Below, one piece after another: positions 39,302-48,707 of a stretch of 64,000 nucleotides of DNA. The stretch spans positions 1 through 64,000 of the forward strand of contig JAAEZG010000007.1 of assembly GCA_018222985.1 (NCBI GenBank). The letters run 5' to 3'. Origin of the DNA: Gammaproteobacteria bacterium. GTDB lineage: Bacteria > Pseudomonadota > Gammaproteobacteria > Enterobacterales > Alteromonadaceae. The notes under the pieces were generated by a model. The model made no database searches. It saw only the letters and a list, made by a program, of their open reading frames with translations, and was not told the DNA's origin. Positions within the stretch are counted from its first letter, which is position 1; each line of letters starts with the position of its first letter. Made by a program: the position numbers and the translations under genes.

Positions 39302-41530
39302 TTAATCACGGCGCTTTATGGGTAGCCGTTGTAAACGCAAGGCATTGAGTACAACAGACACCGAGCTTAACGCCATAGCGCCACCGGCCAGCCAAGGAGC
39401 CAATAAACCGGCTGCCGCGACGGGAATACCTAGGGTGTTATACGCAAACGCCCAAAAAAGGTTCTGTCGAATATTGCGTACGGTTTTTTCACTGACAAAC
39501 AAGGCGTCATGGATGCTATTTAAGTCAGCACGCATTAGCGCAATGTCGGCAGTTTCTAGTGCAACATCAGTACCAGTACCCATAGCAATACCCACCTCGG
39601 CGGTTGCCAGCGCTGGTGCGTCGTTAATACCATCGCCAACCATGGCTACCCGTTCACCTTGTTGCTGCAGCTCTTTAACTTTGTCGGCTTTATGTTCCGG
39701 TAGTACCTCAGCAAACACATGCTCAATGCCTACTTGCTGGGCAATGGCGTCGGCAGTGCGTTGATTGTCGCCGGTCAGCATTACAACTTTAAGGCCACGT
39801 TGTTGTAGCGCTTCAATCGCCTTTTTGGCATTGCTACGTACCGTGTCAGCTACCGCTAAAATGCCAACCACTTGGCTATTTAGACTAATTAACATAGCGG
39901 TTTTACCTTGTTGCTCAAGCTCGTCTTTACGCTTGCTCCAGGCATCGCTTTCAATGTCGTGCTCGTGCATTAGGCGAAGATTACCGATGCGTAAGGTATG
40001 CGCCTGCTCATTGACTGTTATTTTGGCCGAAACGCCGCGGCCCTCGTGCGCATTAAAATCGCTGATTTGCTCTAAAGCATCGCCTTCTATGCCACCAACG
40101 ACAGCCTGAGCCAACGGGTGCTCAGATTGCTGCTCGGTGGCTTTTACCGCTTGCTTTAATTGCGCTTCAGTGATGCCATCCACGCCTTTGAGGTCAATTT
40201 CTAAATCGGTGAGTTTGGGCTTGCCCTCAGTAATGGTGCCGGTTTTATCAAGCACCACAGCGGTAATGGTGTGGGCAATTTCAAGCACGTCGCTTTGCTT
40301 AAACAATACGCCCATTTGCGCCGCGCGGCCCGAGCCAGCCATGATAGAAGTGGGTGTTGCAAGGCCTAGTGCACATGGGCAGGCAATAACCAGCACCGCC
40401 ACGAAGGCTTCTAGTGCTTGGCCATAATTGCCGGCGTCTAGCCAAAATGCCCAAACTAAGAAGGTGGCCACCGCAATCAGCAATACCACCGGAACAAATA
40501 TGGCAGAAACTCTATCCGCAAGACGTTGAATAGGGGCTTTTGAGTTTTGCGCTTGCTCAACCACTTTCACAATTTGCGCTAACGCTGAATCACGGCCTAG
40601 CTTGCGAACTTTCGCTTTCAAAAAACCATTTTTGTTGAGGGTGGCGCCAGTAAGTTCATCACCTTCAGCTTTATCCACTGGCACACTCTCGCCAGTTAGC
40701 ATGGACTCATCAACCGCGCTTGAGCCCGATACCACGGTACTGTCCGCAGGAATTTGCTGGCCAGGTTTTATGTGAATAATGTCGCCCACTTGAAGCTTGG
40801 CAACATCAACCGTTTCAGTTTCACCGCTTTGGCGTTCGCGTACAGCTTGTTTGGGTTGCAAGTTAAGTAACTGCTTAATAGCAGCAGAAGAGCGCCCTTT
40901 GGCACGCGCTTCAAACCATTTACCGAGTAAGATCAACGTAATGAGTACTGCGCTAGTCTCGAAATACAACCCTTGGTGCGCAGCATGGTCGCCTAAGCTT
41001 GCCGCTAAATACACACTGTAGAAATAAGCTGCTGAGGTACCTAAAGCAACCAACACATCCATATTGGCAGCGCCGCCACGCAGCGCCGTATAACTGCCCT
41101 TATAAAACTGCCAACCAATAATAAACTGCACGGGTGTGGCCAACGCCATTTGCACCCACGGGTTCATTAACCACTCGGGCACATAAATGCCTTGGGTCCA
41201 GCTAAAATGCCCAACCATGGTATACAACAGTGGCAGAGACAAAATAGCGGCGGCAATAAACTTATAGAATTGCACTTGTTGGGCGCGTTCGCGGCCATCG
41301 TCTTCAGGCTGCTGATGGTCAATCACACTCGCATCATAGCCGGCATCTTTTACCGCTTTGACGAGTTGCTCGGAATTGAGTTTGTCGCCCTCAACGGCAG
41401 CCACTTCATTGGCAAAGTTGACGTTAACAGCCGTTACGCCATGTACGCCACCTAAGGCTTTTTCAATGCTTTTTGCACAACCAGCACAACTCATGCCGCT
41501 GAGTTGTAATTGAATAGTTTGGGTAGCCAT
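39302..41530 (-). CDS. copA: Copper-exporting P-type ATPase
   Basis: 742-residue inner-membrane pump of Cu(I). An N-terminal metal-binding domain with GMSCAGC (12-18) is followed by eight helices. The intramembrane copper site CPC lies at 384-386, the phosphorylated Asp428 in DKTGT, and the hinge GDGINDAPAL near the end. One heavy-metal domain instead of two is common in marine relatives. It follows the CsoR-type regulator gene after 10 bp in one operon. Confidence 0.97.
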   Translation of the reverse strand: MATQTIQLQLSGMSCAGCAKSIEKALGGVHGVTAVNVNFANEVAAVEGDKLNSEQLVKAVKDAGYDASVIDHQQPEDDGRERAQQVQFYKFIAAAILSLPLLYTMVGHFSWTQGIYVPEWLMNPWVQMALATPVQFIIGWQFYKGSYTALRGGAANMDVLVALGTSAAYFYSVYLAASLGDHAAHQGLYFETSAVLITLILLGKWFEARAKGRSSAAIKQLLNLQPKQAVRERQSGETETVDVAKLQVGDIIHIKPGQQIPADSTVVSGSSAVDESMLTGESVPVDKAEGDELTGATLNKNGFLKAKVRKLGRDSALAQIVKVVEQAQNSKAPIQRLADRVSAIFVPVVLLIAVATFLVWAFWLDAGNYGQALEAFVAVLVIACPCALGLATPTSIMAGSGRAAQMGVLFKQSDVLEIAHTITAVVLDKTGTITEGKPKLTDLEIDLKGVDGITEAQLKQAVKATEQQSEHPLAQAVVGGIEGDALEQISDFNAHEGRGVSAKITVNEQAHTLRIGNLRLMHEHDIESDAWSKRKDELEQQGKTAMLISLNSQVVGILAVADTVRSNAKKAIEALQQRGLKVVMLTGDNQRTADAIAQQVGIEHVFAEVLPEHKADKVKELQQQGERVAMVGDGINDAPALATAEVGIAMGTGTDVALETADIALMRADLNSIHDALFVSEKTVRNIRQNLFWAFAYNTLGIPVAAAGLLAPWLAGGAMALSSVSVVLNALRLQRLPIKRRD

Positions 41531-41540
41531 AATTAGCTCC

Positions 41541-41828
41541 TTAGCGCTTTAGTAAACGCTCAATGGTGGTGTCGAGCTCGGTTAATACGGCATCGTCGCC
41601 GGCTAGTAACCGTTGCTTAACACAGGTTTGCATGTGCTGACTGAGTAATTTCTTCGCTACGCCGTTAAGCGCCGACTGCACCGACGCAATTTGCGTCAAC
41701 ACGTCATCGCAATAAGTGTCGTTTTCAATCAGCCGTTGTAAGCCACGCACTTGCCCCTCAATACGAGCCAAACGCTGTTTCAAATTAGTTTTTAAGATAT
41801 CTGAATGTGGGGTGACGGTGTGCTTCAT
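41541..41828 (-). CDS. csoR: CsoR-type copper-sensing repressor
   Basis: 95-residue helical repressor. The Cu(I) ligands C40, H65 and C69 fit the CsoR pattern (Cys, then His, then Cys three residues later). It should release DNA when it binds copper and so induce copA. ATG at 41828 has GGAG nine bases before it; longer frames lack support. The G-rich operator lies at 41857-41878. The related RcnR and FrmR groups differ in the third ligand pattern. Confidence 0.88.
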   Translation of the reverse strand: MKHTVTPHSDILKTNLKQRLARIEGQVRGLQRLIENDTYCDDVLTQIASVQSALNGVAKKLLSQHMQTCVKQRLLAGDDAVLTELDTTIERLLKR

Positions 41829-41856
41829 ACTTAGCTCCAATGGCAAACTAACCATA

Positions 41857-41878
41857 AGTATAGGGGGTATAGGTATAA
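41857..41878 (-). promoter_or_regulatory. Predicted CsoR operator
   Basis: AGTATAGGGGGTATAGGTATA carries a G5 run inside TATA-rich flanks, like the G/C-tract operators of CsoR proteins. It lies 30 bp before the regulator gene, over its promoter. Confidence 0.5.
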
Positions 41879-41889
41879 ATCTCAAGGGC

Positions 41890-42019
41890 GTTGTTCGTTA
41901 TTCGTACGCTTTGCTGTTCGTCCGTTCGGCTGCGCCTCACTGTTCGTGCGCGCTTCGCGCTGTTCTAAAACGAACAGCGGAGCGGACGAACCACGAACAG
42001 CGAAGCGCACGAACCACGA
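41890..42019. repeat. Dispersed GTTCGT/ACGAAC inverted repeat, copy 2
   Basis: 130 bp starting with the same 19 bp as copy 1 (28658) and containing GTTCGTGCGCGCTTCGCGC and ACGAACAGCGGAGCGG. The two arms complement each other. It lies between csoR and the toxin-antitoxin pair and ends about 70 bp before the antitoxin start. Confidence 0.7.
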
Positions 42020-42090
42020 AAATGACTAGTTGGCATGGTCATTTCGTGGACTATAGTTAAATGACTTGTTTAAACGCCAAGGAGCAGGCC

Positions 42091-42354
42091 ATGAATGATT
42101 ATAGTGTGGGTAATAACATGAGCGAAGAGAAGGTAACAAAAACTGAGTTTAAAGCGCGAGCGCTTGAATATTTTCGCCAAGTCGAACAGTTAGGACACAC
42201 GCTGGTTGTCACTGATCGAGGTCACCCGACTGTTGAAGTTAAGCGTTATCGCGAAGATACCCGATCACCTCTCGAGCGATTGCATGGAAGTGTTGTGGAT
42301 TATCAGGAGCCAACGGCACCCGTTGCAGAAAGCGATTGGGAGTCGGCCCAATGA
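42091..42354 (+). CDS. Phd/YefM-type antitoxin
   Basis: 87-residue protein. The first 60 residues have the Phd/YefM pattern (TEFKARALEYFRQVEQLGHTL, then VVTDRGHPTVEVKRYRE), which binds DNA as a dimer. The C-terminal tail would wrap the toxin. ATG at 42091 is chosen for AAGGAG seven bases upstream. It overlaps the toxin gene by four bases (ATGA). Confidence 0.85.
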   Translation: MNDYSVGNNMSEEKVTKTEFKARALEYFRQVEQLGHTLVVTDRGHPTVEVKRYREDTRSPLERLHGSVVDYQEPTAPVAESDWESAQ

Positions 42355-42752
42355 TTGCTCTCGATACACATGCGCTGGTTTGGTGGGTCAGCGGGCATTC
42401 GCGTTTATCAGAACCAGCACTTACGGCTATTAATAAGGAGCTTGCAGCCGCCGATGGGGTTATCTTGGTATCGTCAATGTCGGCCTGGGAAGTCGCCATG
42501 CTTGTAGAAGCAAGGCGACTTACGCTAACAATGAGTGTTGATGATTGGTTAGACAACGTGACCGAGATTGAAGGTTTACGTTTTGTGCCAGTTGACACTG
42601 ACATTGCAGTTGCTTCAACGCGCTTACCTGAAGCGTTTCACAAAGACCCCGCCGATCGAATCATTGTCGCCCTTGCACGACACTTTAACGTGCCACTCGT
42701 GACCGCAGATGAACGAATTCTCAACGACAATTCCGTTAGAACGCTTTGGTAG
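42351..42752 (+). CDS. PIN-domain toxin, VapC-like
   Basis: 133-residue predicted RNase. PIN-domain acidic residues are in place: D5 (MIALDTHALVWW), E47 (SAWEVA), D102 (DPADRIIVALA) and D120 (VTADERIL). VapC toxins cleave tRNA or rRNA and stop growth. ATG at 42351 overlaps the antitoxin stop by four bases, which fixes the start. The pair follows a dispersed inverted repeat and looks like a mobile module. Confidence 0.9.
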   Translation: MIALDTHALVWWVSGHSRLSEPALTAINKELAAADGVILVSSMSAWEVAMLVEARRLTLTMSVDDWLDNVTEIEGLRFVPVDTDIAVASTRLPEAFHKDPADRIIVALARHFNVPLVTADERILNDNSVRTLW

Positions 42753-42769
42753 CACGTACGAATAAAGAG

Positions 42770-43528
42770 CTACTGCGCATTAACTGATTGGTTGTTCACA
42801 CCGACGCTGTCGTCTGACATGAAATAGACATAAGTTGGCATTAAGTCGGCTGGCGTTTTCAACTTGTTAGCGTCTTCCGCTGGGTACGCTTTTGAGCGCA
42901 TGGTGGTGCGGGTGGCGCCAGGGTTAATCACATTCACGCGTACGTTCGTGCCGTCGTATTCGTCGGCCATGACTTGCGCAAGGCCTTCGGTGGCAAACTT
43001 ACTCACCGCATATGGGCCCCAAAATGCACGGCCTTGGCGGCCAACGCCAGACGAGGTGAAGACTACGCTCGCTTGTGAGGCTTTTTTAAGGGCGGGCATG
43101 AGCGCTTGTGTCATCATGAACTGCGCGGTGACGTTCACTTTCATAATATCGTTCCACGAGTCGTGGTCGATGTGTTCAAACGGTGACAATACGCCAAGTA
43201 AGCTCGCGTTTTGCAATAATCCGTCAAGCTTGCCGAATTGTTCGATAATAGTCGCCGCCATGGCTTGATAGTGTGACTTGGTCGCACCTTTCATGTCGAG
43301 TGGCACAATGGCTGGCTCAGGGCCGCCAGCGGCAGTAATTTCGTCATACACAGCTTCAAGTTTCTTGACGGTACGGCCGAGCAAAATAACGGTGGCGCCA
43401 CATGCGGCAAAGGTTTTTGCCGCTTCGCGGCCAATACCATCACCAGCACCAGTGACTAAAATCGTTTTATCAGCCAGTGTGGTGGCGCCAAATTCGTATT
43501 TTTTCGGGTCATTATGCATTGCGGTCAT
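42770..43528 (-). CDS. yciK: Short-chain dehydrogenase, YciK family
   Basis: 252-residue NAD(P)-dependent oxidoreductase. The cofactor motif TGAGDGIGREAA (27-38), the active-site Ser in VFTSSGVGRQGRAFWG and the YAVSK tetrad (Tyr and Lys) are typical. Closely similar to E. coli YciK, whose substrate is not known. Either MTAMHND or the third-codon-later ATG (MHNDPK) could be the start; ribosome sites are weak for both. It converges with the VapC-like gene. Confidence 0.9.
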   Translation of the reverse strand: MTAMHNDPKKYEFGATTLADKTILVTGAGDGIGREAAKTFAACGATVILLGRTVKKLEAVYDEITAAGGPEPAIVPLDMKGATKSHYQAMAATIIEQFGKLDGLLQNASLLGVLSPFEHIDHDSWNDIMKVNVTAQFMMTQALMPALKKASQASVVFTSSGVGRQGRAFWGPYAVSKFATEGLAQVMADEYDGTNVRVNVINPGATRTTMRSKAYPAEDANKLKTPADLMPTYVYFMSDDSVGVNNQSVNAQ

Positions 43529-43777
43529 TTTTTGCGTACACTCTAGGGTAGTTGTCTTGATGAATACGCTAAGTGTACTGGTTTTTGCTATTATTCTCAG
43601 CAGTCGCAGATAAATTAATGAGAAATACTTTCAAGTTACGCTCAGACAGTGTATAAAAATTTGTTAATTGAAACGTCTTGTCGTACCAGTTTAAAAAAGC
43701 GATGATAGGCAAAACGAATAACAGCATCCTGCAGGTGCTCAATACATAACAACACGAACAAGGATTGGGGAAGCCTC

Positions 43778-46243
43778 ATGAAAAAACTCTTGCTTGTAAC
43801 TGCCATCGGTAGCGCACTCAGCCTCGTCGGCTGTGGTAGCGGCGAAGATGCGCCAGAGTCGGTAAAAACCGAATATCAAGTGGCCGCAACACGGGTTGTA
43901 TTTGACCCTTCAAACGGCGAAGTGCCGGTACCTTCAAACATTCTGTTAAGCGGTACGGTTGACGGCACATTAAATATTCCTGTGGCTGACCCAACCGACG
44001 GCGGCAACCCACAGGTAGCTATTAATGGTCTTGACGGTTGGGGTACGCACTCAACGTTAACCTTTGATTTCTCATTGCCAGTTGATGAAAACGGCGAACA
44101 AGTGACTGTCACCGCGGCGTCACTAGAAGCACCAGGTGCTATTCGCGTATTTGAAACCATTATGGGCGGTAATGTTGCTGCTGGTCCTCAATGTGAGACC
44201 GCACCAAGCCCAGCGGTTACTTGTGCGGTAGCTGCCGAGTTAACTTTTGGCGTTGACTTTATTGTGAAGGCAACAGGCCCAAGTGGCGTTGCTGTGGTTC
44301 CGTTGAAGCCATTCAAGCCGGCAACAGGGTACTTGGTTGCGTTAACGGACAACATTCAAGACTCTTTGGGGCGCAGTGTTAAGGCGTCGCAAACTTATGG
44401 TTTGATGAAGCGCCCAGTGTCTACTGACCCAGTATCTGCTGATCCTTCAGCACAATCATTACAAGGTTTAATTAACAGCCACGAAGCGGCGTTGGCGGCT
44501 TTTGGTGTTGATACTGACACCGTGACTTACGCGTCAAGCTTTACCACGCAGTCTACTGGCGACGCATTGCATATGGTAAAAACCACCATGGCAGCGAAGT
44601 TCTCTGCAATGGCGCAAATGGGTATGACGCCATCACCGTCATTGGGCGCAATGCCGATGGGCTACACTGCAGCACAAGCATTAGTGCAAGCAGGTGCGTT
44701 ACCGAATGACCCGATGAACCCAGCATATGCGGTGGCAAACACTGCTGACGTATGGGGCGGTCAAGTGACATTGCCTTACTACTCACCGTTGCCAACTGCT
44801 GAAAATCCAACTGCGCCGTTAGAAGGTCGTTGGATGGCAAAATGTGACAGTGGTGTCTCGGTATTAGGCGCTATTCAAGCGGGCGCGATTGACCCAATGA
44901 ATACACCATCAATTGACCCAGCTTGGTTAACTGGCGGCGCAGCGACCTTTGTTCCTGCGTGGGTACAGGCTTGTGCGCAAGCAAGTACTCCTGAAGCCAT
45001 TGCCGCGATGGACTTCCCAGGCGTTGATCCAGAGCGTCATGTGACTCGTTACAACCCAATTCCAGCTGTTCAAGGCGAGCAAACTGTCAATGCCGTCATC
45101 ACCGTGCCTAACTTAGCGACGGTTAATGCTGTTCGCGCAAGCATGGGTATGGACCCAATTGTGCAGCCAGCAAGCGGTTGGCCAGTGACGATTTTCCAAC
45201 ACGGTATTACCGCATACAAAGAAACCTCGTTAGCTTTAGCGGGCATGATGGCGTTGAATGGTGTTGCCACCGTATCAATTGACCACCCACTGCACGGCGA
45301 GCGTGGTTTTGGCGGTATTAACGCAACGGCGGGCCAAGGTCCTGCTACGGCGTACATGAACTTAGGCAGCTTGTTGACCACGCGTGATAACTTGCGCCAG
45401 TCAATTACTGACTTGTTAGGTTTACGTTTAAGCTTAAACGCAACGAACGTGCCAATTGATGCGTCACGCGTGTACTTCACTGGTCACTCGTTGGGTGCTA
45501 TTTCTGGTACCACGTTAAGCGCTGTTGCTAACGCACCAACGCCAACGTTACCACCAGCAGGTAACGCGTTGTTCAAAGTGAGTGGTAGCTCGTTAATGGC
45601 TCCAGGTGGCAGTATTGCTAACTTCTTACTTGAGTCAAACAGCTTTGGTCCAGTCATTAAGAGCCAATTGTTGTATGCGCAAAGCCCTGATTTTGCGACT
45701 GCGGTTAACACTGCAGCAGCAAATGCTGGCGTTGCCCCAACTGACCCAGCTTTCCAAGGCTTGATGATTCAGGTGTACAACCAGTTCTGGGCTAGCTTGA
45801 GTGCAGGCGAGCAAGCGGCAATTACTAGCTTGTTTGAGCAGTTTGCTTTCGCAGCGCAAACAGTTGTTGATTCAGCTGACCCAATTAACTATGCAGCGAC
45901 TGCAGCGGCAACGACGCCCATTCACTTGATTGAAGTAGTGGGTGATGGTGGTGCAAACTTACCAGACCAAGTTATTCCTAACGTGGTTGCGAACAAGCCA
46001 TTGGCAGGTACTGAACCGCTGATTTCTGCACTAGGTCTGCAAGGTATTAGCAGCACCTATGCGTCAGCAGATGGTACGCCGGTTTCTGGTGCCGTACGCT
46101 TCACCGCGGGTAGCCATAGCTCATTGGTCGACCCGTCTGCATCGCCTGCGGCAACGCAAGAAATGCAAACAGAAGCAGCGTTCTGGTTCAGCAGCGGTAC
46201 CACAGTCATTCCGGTGCAAAACCCAACGGTTGTTAAACCATAA
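43778..46243 (+). CDS. Surface lipase, VolA/Pla-1/Cef family lipoprotein
   Basis: 821-residue exported protein. A signal peptide ends in lipobox SLVGC (Cys19), so it is lipid-anchored and, as with VolA of Vibrio, may be displayed on the outer surface. The N-terminal virulence-factor lipase domain is followed by an alpha/beta hydrolase with nucleophile Ser571 in GHSLG. VolA releases fatty acids from lysophospholipids for the cell to use. The gene has optimised codons, which suggests strong expression, and a clear terminator. Confidence 0.85.
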   Translation: MKKLLLVTAIGSALSLVGCGSGEDAPESVKTEYQVAATRVVFDPSNGEVPVPSNILLSGTVDGTLNIPVADPTDGGNPQVAINGLDGWGTHSTLTFDFSLPVDENGEQVTVTAASLEAPGAIRVFETIMGGNVAAGPQCETAPSPAVTCAVAAELTFGVDFIVKATGPSGVAVVPLKPFKPATGYLVALTDNIQDSLGRSVKASQTYGLMKRPVSTDPVSADPSAQSLQGLINSHEAALAAFGVDTDTVTYASSFTTQSTGDALHMVKTTMAAKFSAMAQMGMTPSPSLGAMPMGYTAAQALVQAGALPNDPMNPAYAVANTADVWGGQVTLPYYSPLPTAENPTAPLEGRWMAKCDSGVSVLGAIQAGAIDPMNTPSIDPAWLTGGAATFVPAWVQACAQASTPEAIAAMDFPGVDPERHVTRYNPIPAVQGEQTVNAVITVPNLATVNAVRASMGMDPIVQPASGWPVTIFQHGITAYKETSLALAGMMALNGVATVSIDHPLHGERGFGGINATAGQGPATAYMNLGSLLTTRDNLRQSITDLLGLRLSLNATNVPIDASRVYFTGHSLGAISGTTLSAVANAPTPTLPPAGNALFKVSGSSLMAPGGSIANFLLESNSFGPVIKSQLLYAQSPDFATAVNTAAANAGVAPTDPAFQGLMIQVYNQFWASLSAGEQAAITSLFEQFAFAAQTVVDSADPINYAATAAATTPIHLIEVVGDGGANLPDQVIPNVVANKPLAGTEPLISALGLQGISSTYASADGTPVSGAVRFTAGSHSSLVDPSASPAATQEMQTEAAFWFSSGTTVIPVQNPTVVKP

Positions 46244-46265
46244 TCGTTGCACGCAATGTTTGACT

Positions 46266-46293
46266 AAAAAGGCCGCATTGTCGGCCTTTTTTT
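46266..46293 (+). terminator. Rho-independent terminator of the lipase gene
   Basis: GGCCG (46271-46275) and CGGCC (46282-46286) form a stem flanked by A5 and T7 runs. It lies 23 bp after the lipase stop. Confidence 0.9.
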
Positions 46294-46333
46294 ATGGCAT
46301 GCTGATAAGAATTCATTTTAGGGAGATAAACAA

Positions 46334-47338
46334 ATGTGGGAAGTAGGCCAAGACTTATTAACGTTTGTGCTTAAGGCGGCAATTATTGTTTTCGCCGTGA
46401 TGCTTATTGTTGGTGTTATTGCCCAAGCCGCACAGCGGCAAAAGAGTCGCAAGGGCGAGCTGGTTGTTGATCGGCTATCCGATGATCTTCGTGACGGTGT
46501 GCACCGTTTAAAGCTCGATTTGCTCGATAAAAAACACCGTAAGAAAGCGCAAAAAGAGCTCAAGAAAAAACAAAAAAGCGAGCAAAAAGAGGAAGCACGC
46601 AAGCGTTTGTACGTGATTGATTTTAAAGGCAGCATGGATGCCCATGAGGTTGACTCGCTGCGCCGTGAAGTGAATGCGGTTGTCGCTGTAGCAGAACCTG
46701 GAGAACAAGTGCTCGTGCGCTTAGAAAGCCCAGGTGGCGTGGTGCACGGGTATGGGCTTGGTGCCTCACAATTGCAGCGTCTGCGTGATGCCAAGCTTGA
46801 GCTTATTGTGAGCGTTGATAAAGTTGCGGCAAGTGGTGGTTACATGATGGCCGCGGTGGCAAATCATATTCAGGCGGCGCCTTTTGCCATTATTGGTTCC
46901 ATTGGTGTGCTGGCGCAAATGCCAAATTTTCATCGTTGGCTAAAAAAACACGACGTCGATTTTGAGCAGGTTACAGCCGGTGAATACAAACGCACGTTAA
47001 CCATGTTTGGCGAGAACACCGAAGAAGGGCGACGCAAGTTTAAGCAGGACATGGAAAATATTCATGAACAGTTTAAGGCGCATATTAAACAGTTCCGCCC
47101 TGAACTTGATTTGGACAAAGTAGCGACCGGCGAATATTGGACCGCTCAAGAGGCATTGCAATATGGTTTGGTTGACTCGTTAACCACCAGCGATGCATGG
47201 CTACTGGAGCGTCGTGACAGCCACGACATGTTCTTGGTGCGCTATGTCGTGAAAAAGAATATTGGCGAGCGTGTAGGGCGTAATGTGAGCGCAGCGTTGG
47301 CAACGGTAAAGAACTTTTTGGGGCGAACTGAATCTTAA
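46334..47338 (+). CDS. sohB: Probable inner-membrane protease SohB
   Basis: 334-residue S49 peptidase. An N-terminal membrane helix (11-31) and a very basic, Lys-rich segment (66-92) lead into the protease domain with nucleophile Ser167 (AASGGYMMA) and general base Lys219 (TAGEYKRTL). SohB resembles SppA and handles membrane or periplasmic peptides. It is followed by smrA in the same direction. Confidence 0.93.
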   Translation: MWEVGQDLLTFVLKAAIIVFAVMLIVGVIAQAAQRQKSRKGELVVDRLSDDLRDGVHRLKLDLLDKKHRKKAQKELKKKQKSEQKEEARKRLYVIDFKGSMDAHEVDSLRREVNAVVAVAEPGEQVLVRLESPGGVVHGYGLGASQLQRLRDAKLELIVSVDKVAASGGYMMAAVANHIQAAPFAIIGSIGVLAQMPNFHRWLKKHDVDFEQVTAGEYKRTLTMFGENTEEGRRKFKQDMENIHEQFKAHIKQFRPELDLDKVATGEYWTAQEALQYGLVDSLTTSDAWLLERRDSHDMFLVRYVVKKNIGERVGRNVSAALATVKNFLGRTES

Positions 47339-47379
47339 TCATGATATAGGTTATTTTTTGCGAGTATTTGGAGTGGGCC

Positions 47380-47955
47380 ATGAGCGATGAATTTGAGTTG
47401 TTTCGCCGCGAAATGACGGGGGTGACGCCGTTGGCTGGGAACGATGTAGCCGACATTCGTACAGCCTTCACCCCAACCCTGGCGCAACAAGAACGCCGTA
47501 AAGCGGCTGAGCAGCAATTAGAAGAAGACATCAACTTTCTGTCGACTGAATATGTTGAATTGGTAGAGCCATTAGACACTTTGAGTTTTGCGCGAGAGGG
47601 TGTACAGCATGGTGTGTTCAAGCGCTTGCGCTTGGGGCACTATCCGCTTGAGGCTAGTTTGAATTTGCACCATCACAGCTTGCGCCAAGCGCGCACAGCA
47701 TTGTTTGATTTTATTCAAGACTGCCATAAGTCGGGTGTTCGTTCGGGGCTCATTATTCATGGCCAGGGTAAGCACTCAAAGCCGCACCCAGCCTTAATTA
47801 AAAGCTACGTGAACAAATGGCTACGCGAACTGGCACCGGTGATGGCGTTCCACAGCGCTCAACGCCACCATGGTGGCAGCGGAGCCTTGTACGTTATGCT
47901 GCGCAAAAACCCCGAACAAAAACAACTCAATCGCGAACGCCACCAGAAACGGTAG
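47380..47955 (+). CDS. smrA: Smr-domain DNA/RNA endonuclease-like protein
   Basis: 191-residue protein. The C-terminal Smr (MutS2-like) domain shows the signature SLNLHHHSLRQARTALFDF and LIIHGQGKHS. Smr domains nick nucleic acid. ATG at 47380 with GGAG upstream is chosen over a start twelve bases earlier. It lies 41 bp after sohB. Confidence 0.9.
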   Translation: MSDEFELFRREMTGVTPLAGNDVADIRTAFTPTLAQQERRKAAEQQLEEDINFLSTEYVELVEPLDTLSFAREGVQHGVFKRLRLGHYPLEASLNLHHHSLRQARTALFDFIQDCHKSGVRSGLIIHGQGKHSKPHPALIKSYVNKWLRELAPVMAFHSAQRHHGGSGALYVMLRKNPEQKQLNRERHQKR

Positions 47956-47997
47956 CGCAGCGAGGTTATTCTGGATTGCAACAAAGTAGGTTGTCAC

Positions 47998-48702
47998 ATG
48001 ATAAAGCCGTTAAAAAAAAGCTTGGCCATTGCAGTAATCAGCAGCCTGATGCTGCTGCAACCGTGGCCTTTAAGCGCGCAAGAGCAAACCCACTCAGAGC
48101 GCTTAGGGCAAATACTGCAGCAACGCGCTAATAGCCATTTGGGCGCTGACTTTAAGTATCGCCAACTTGAGATAATTACCTTACTTGGCGAATTACGTGC
48201 CGCCGATGTGCGCCTAAGCACCCGTGTTGCAGAGCTTGATCAAGGGCTGAATCAAGTGCTCAGAGCCGACGAAATTGTGGTCAAGGGCGACTGGTTGAGT
48301 GCTGCGAAAAATAATTTAGTGGTTGACGAAGTGATCGCCAAAGAAGCCCAACTAACGGTGGCTTATTACGGCAAGGGCCAATCAAATTTGCATGCGTTGT
48401 ATGACGCTGCCGTGGCGAAGAAGTCATTTCAGCGCGCATCAAGCCCGTTAATTTGGCAAGTGAAGAAATCACGTTTGGAAAACGTCGTACTGAATTTATT
48501 TGACCAAGGCGAGCCAATTCTAAGCGTGCGCCTAGCTAGCCTGGAATTGCCGGAAATACATGCCAACGACACTGCCAATGATTATATTTCGCGGGTGTTG
48601 TGGCCGGTGCTTGAGCAGGTTGTTCGCCAAGCTATGTTCGGCAGCTCCGATGCCGTTGTCGACATCGGCCGCCTCACACAGTTTATTAAACGCGAGCTGT
48701 AG
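47998..48702 (+). CDS. Exported AsmA-like protein of unknown role
   Basis: 234-residue periplasmic protein with a signal peptide (cut near LSAQ, residue 27). The repeated beta-strand pattern VVDEVIAKEAQLTVAYYGK and SRLENVVLNLF resembles the repeating-groove folds of the AsmA/DUF748 group, proteins that act at the cell envelope. The family assignment is weak. It is preceded by smrA (42-bp gap) and converges with the symporter gene. Confidence 0.6.
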   Translation: MIKPLKKSLAIAVISSLMLLQPWPLSAQEQTHSERLGQILQQRANSHLGADFKYRQLEIITLLGELRAADVRLSTRVAELDQGLNQVLRADEIVVKGDWLSAAKNNLVVDEVIAKEAQLTVAYYGKGQSNLHALYDAAVAKKSFQRASSPLIWQVKKSRLENVVLNLFDQGEPILSVRLASLELPEIHANDTANDYISRVLWPVLEQVVRQAMFGSSDAVVDIGRLTQFIKREL

Positions 48703-48707
48703 CTCGG

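Noticed and set aside
41716..42060. Plus-strand frame over csoR and repeat copy 2
   Set aside because: Antisense to csoR and then repeat-derived residues; no ribosome site.
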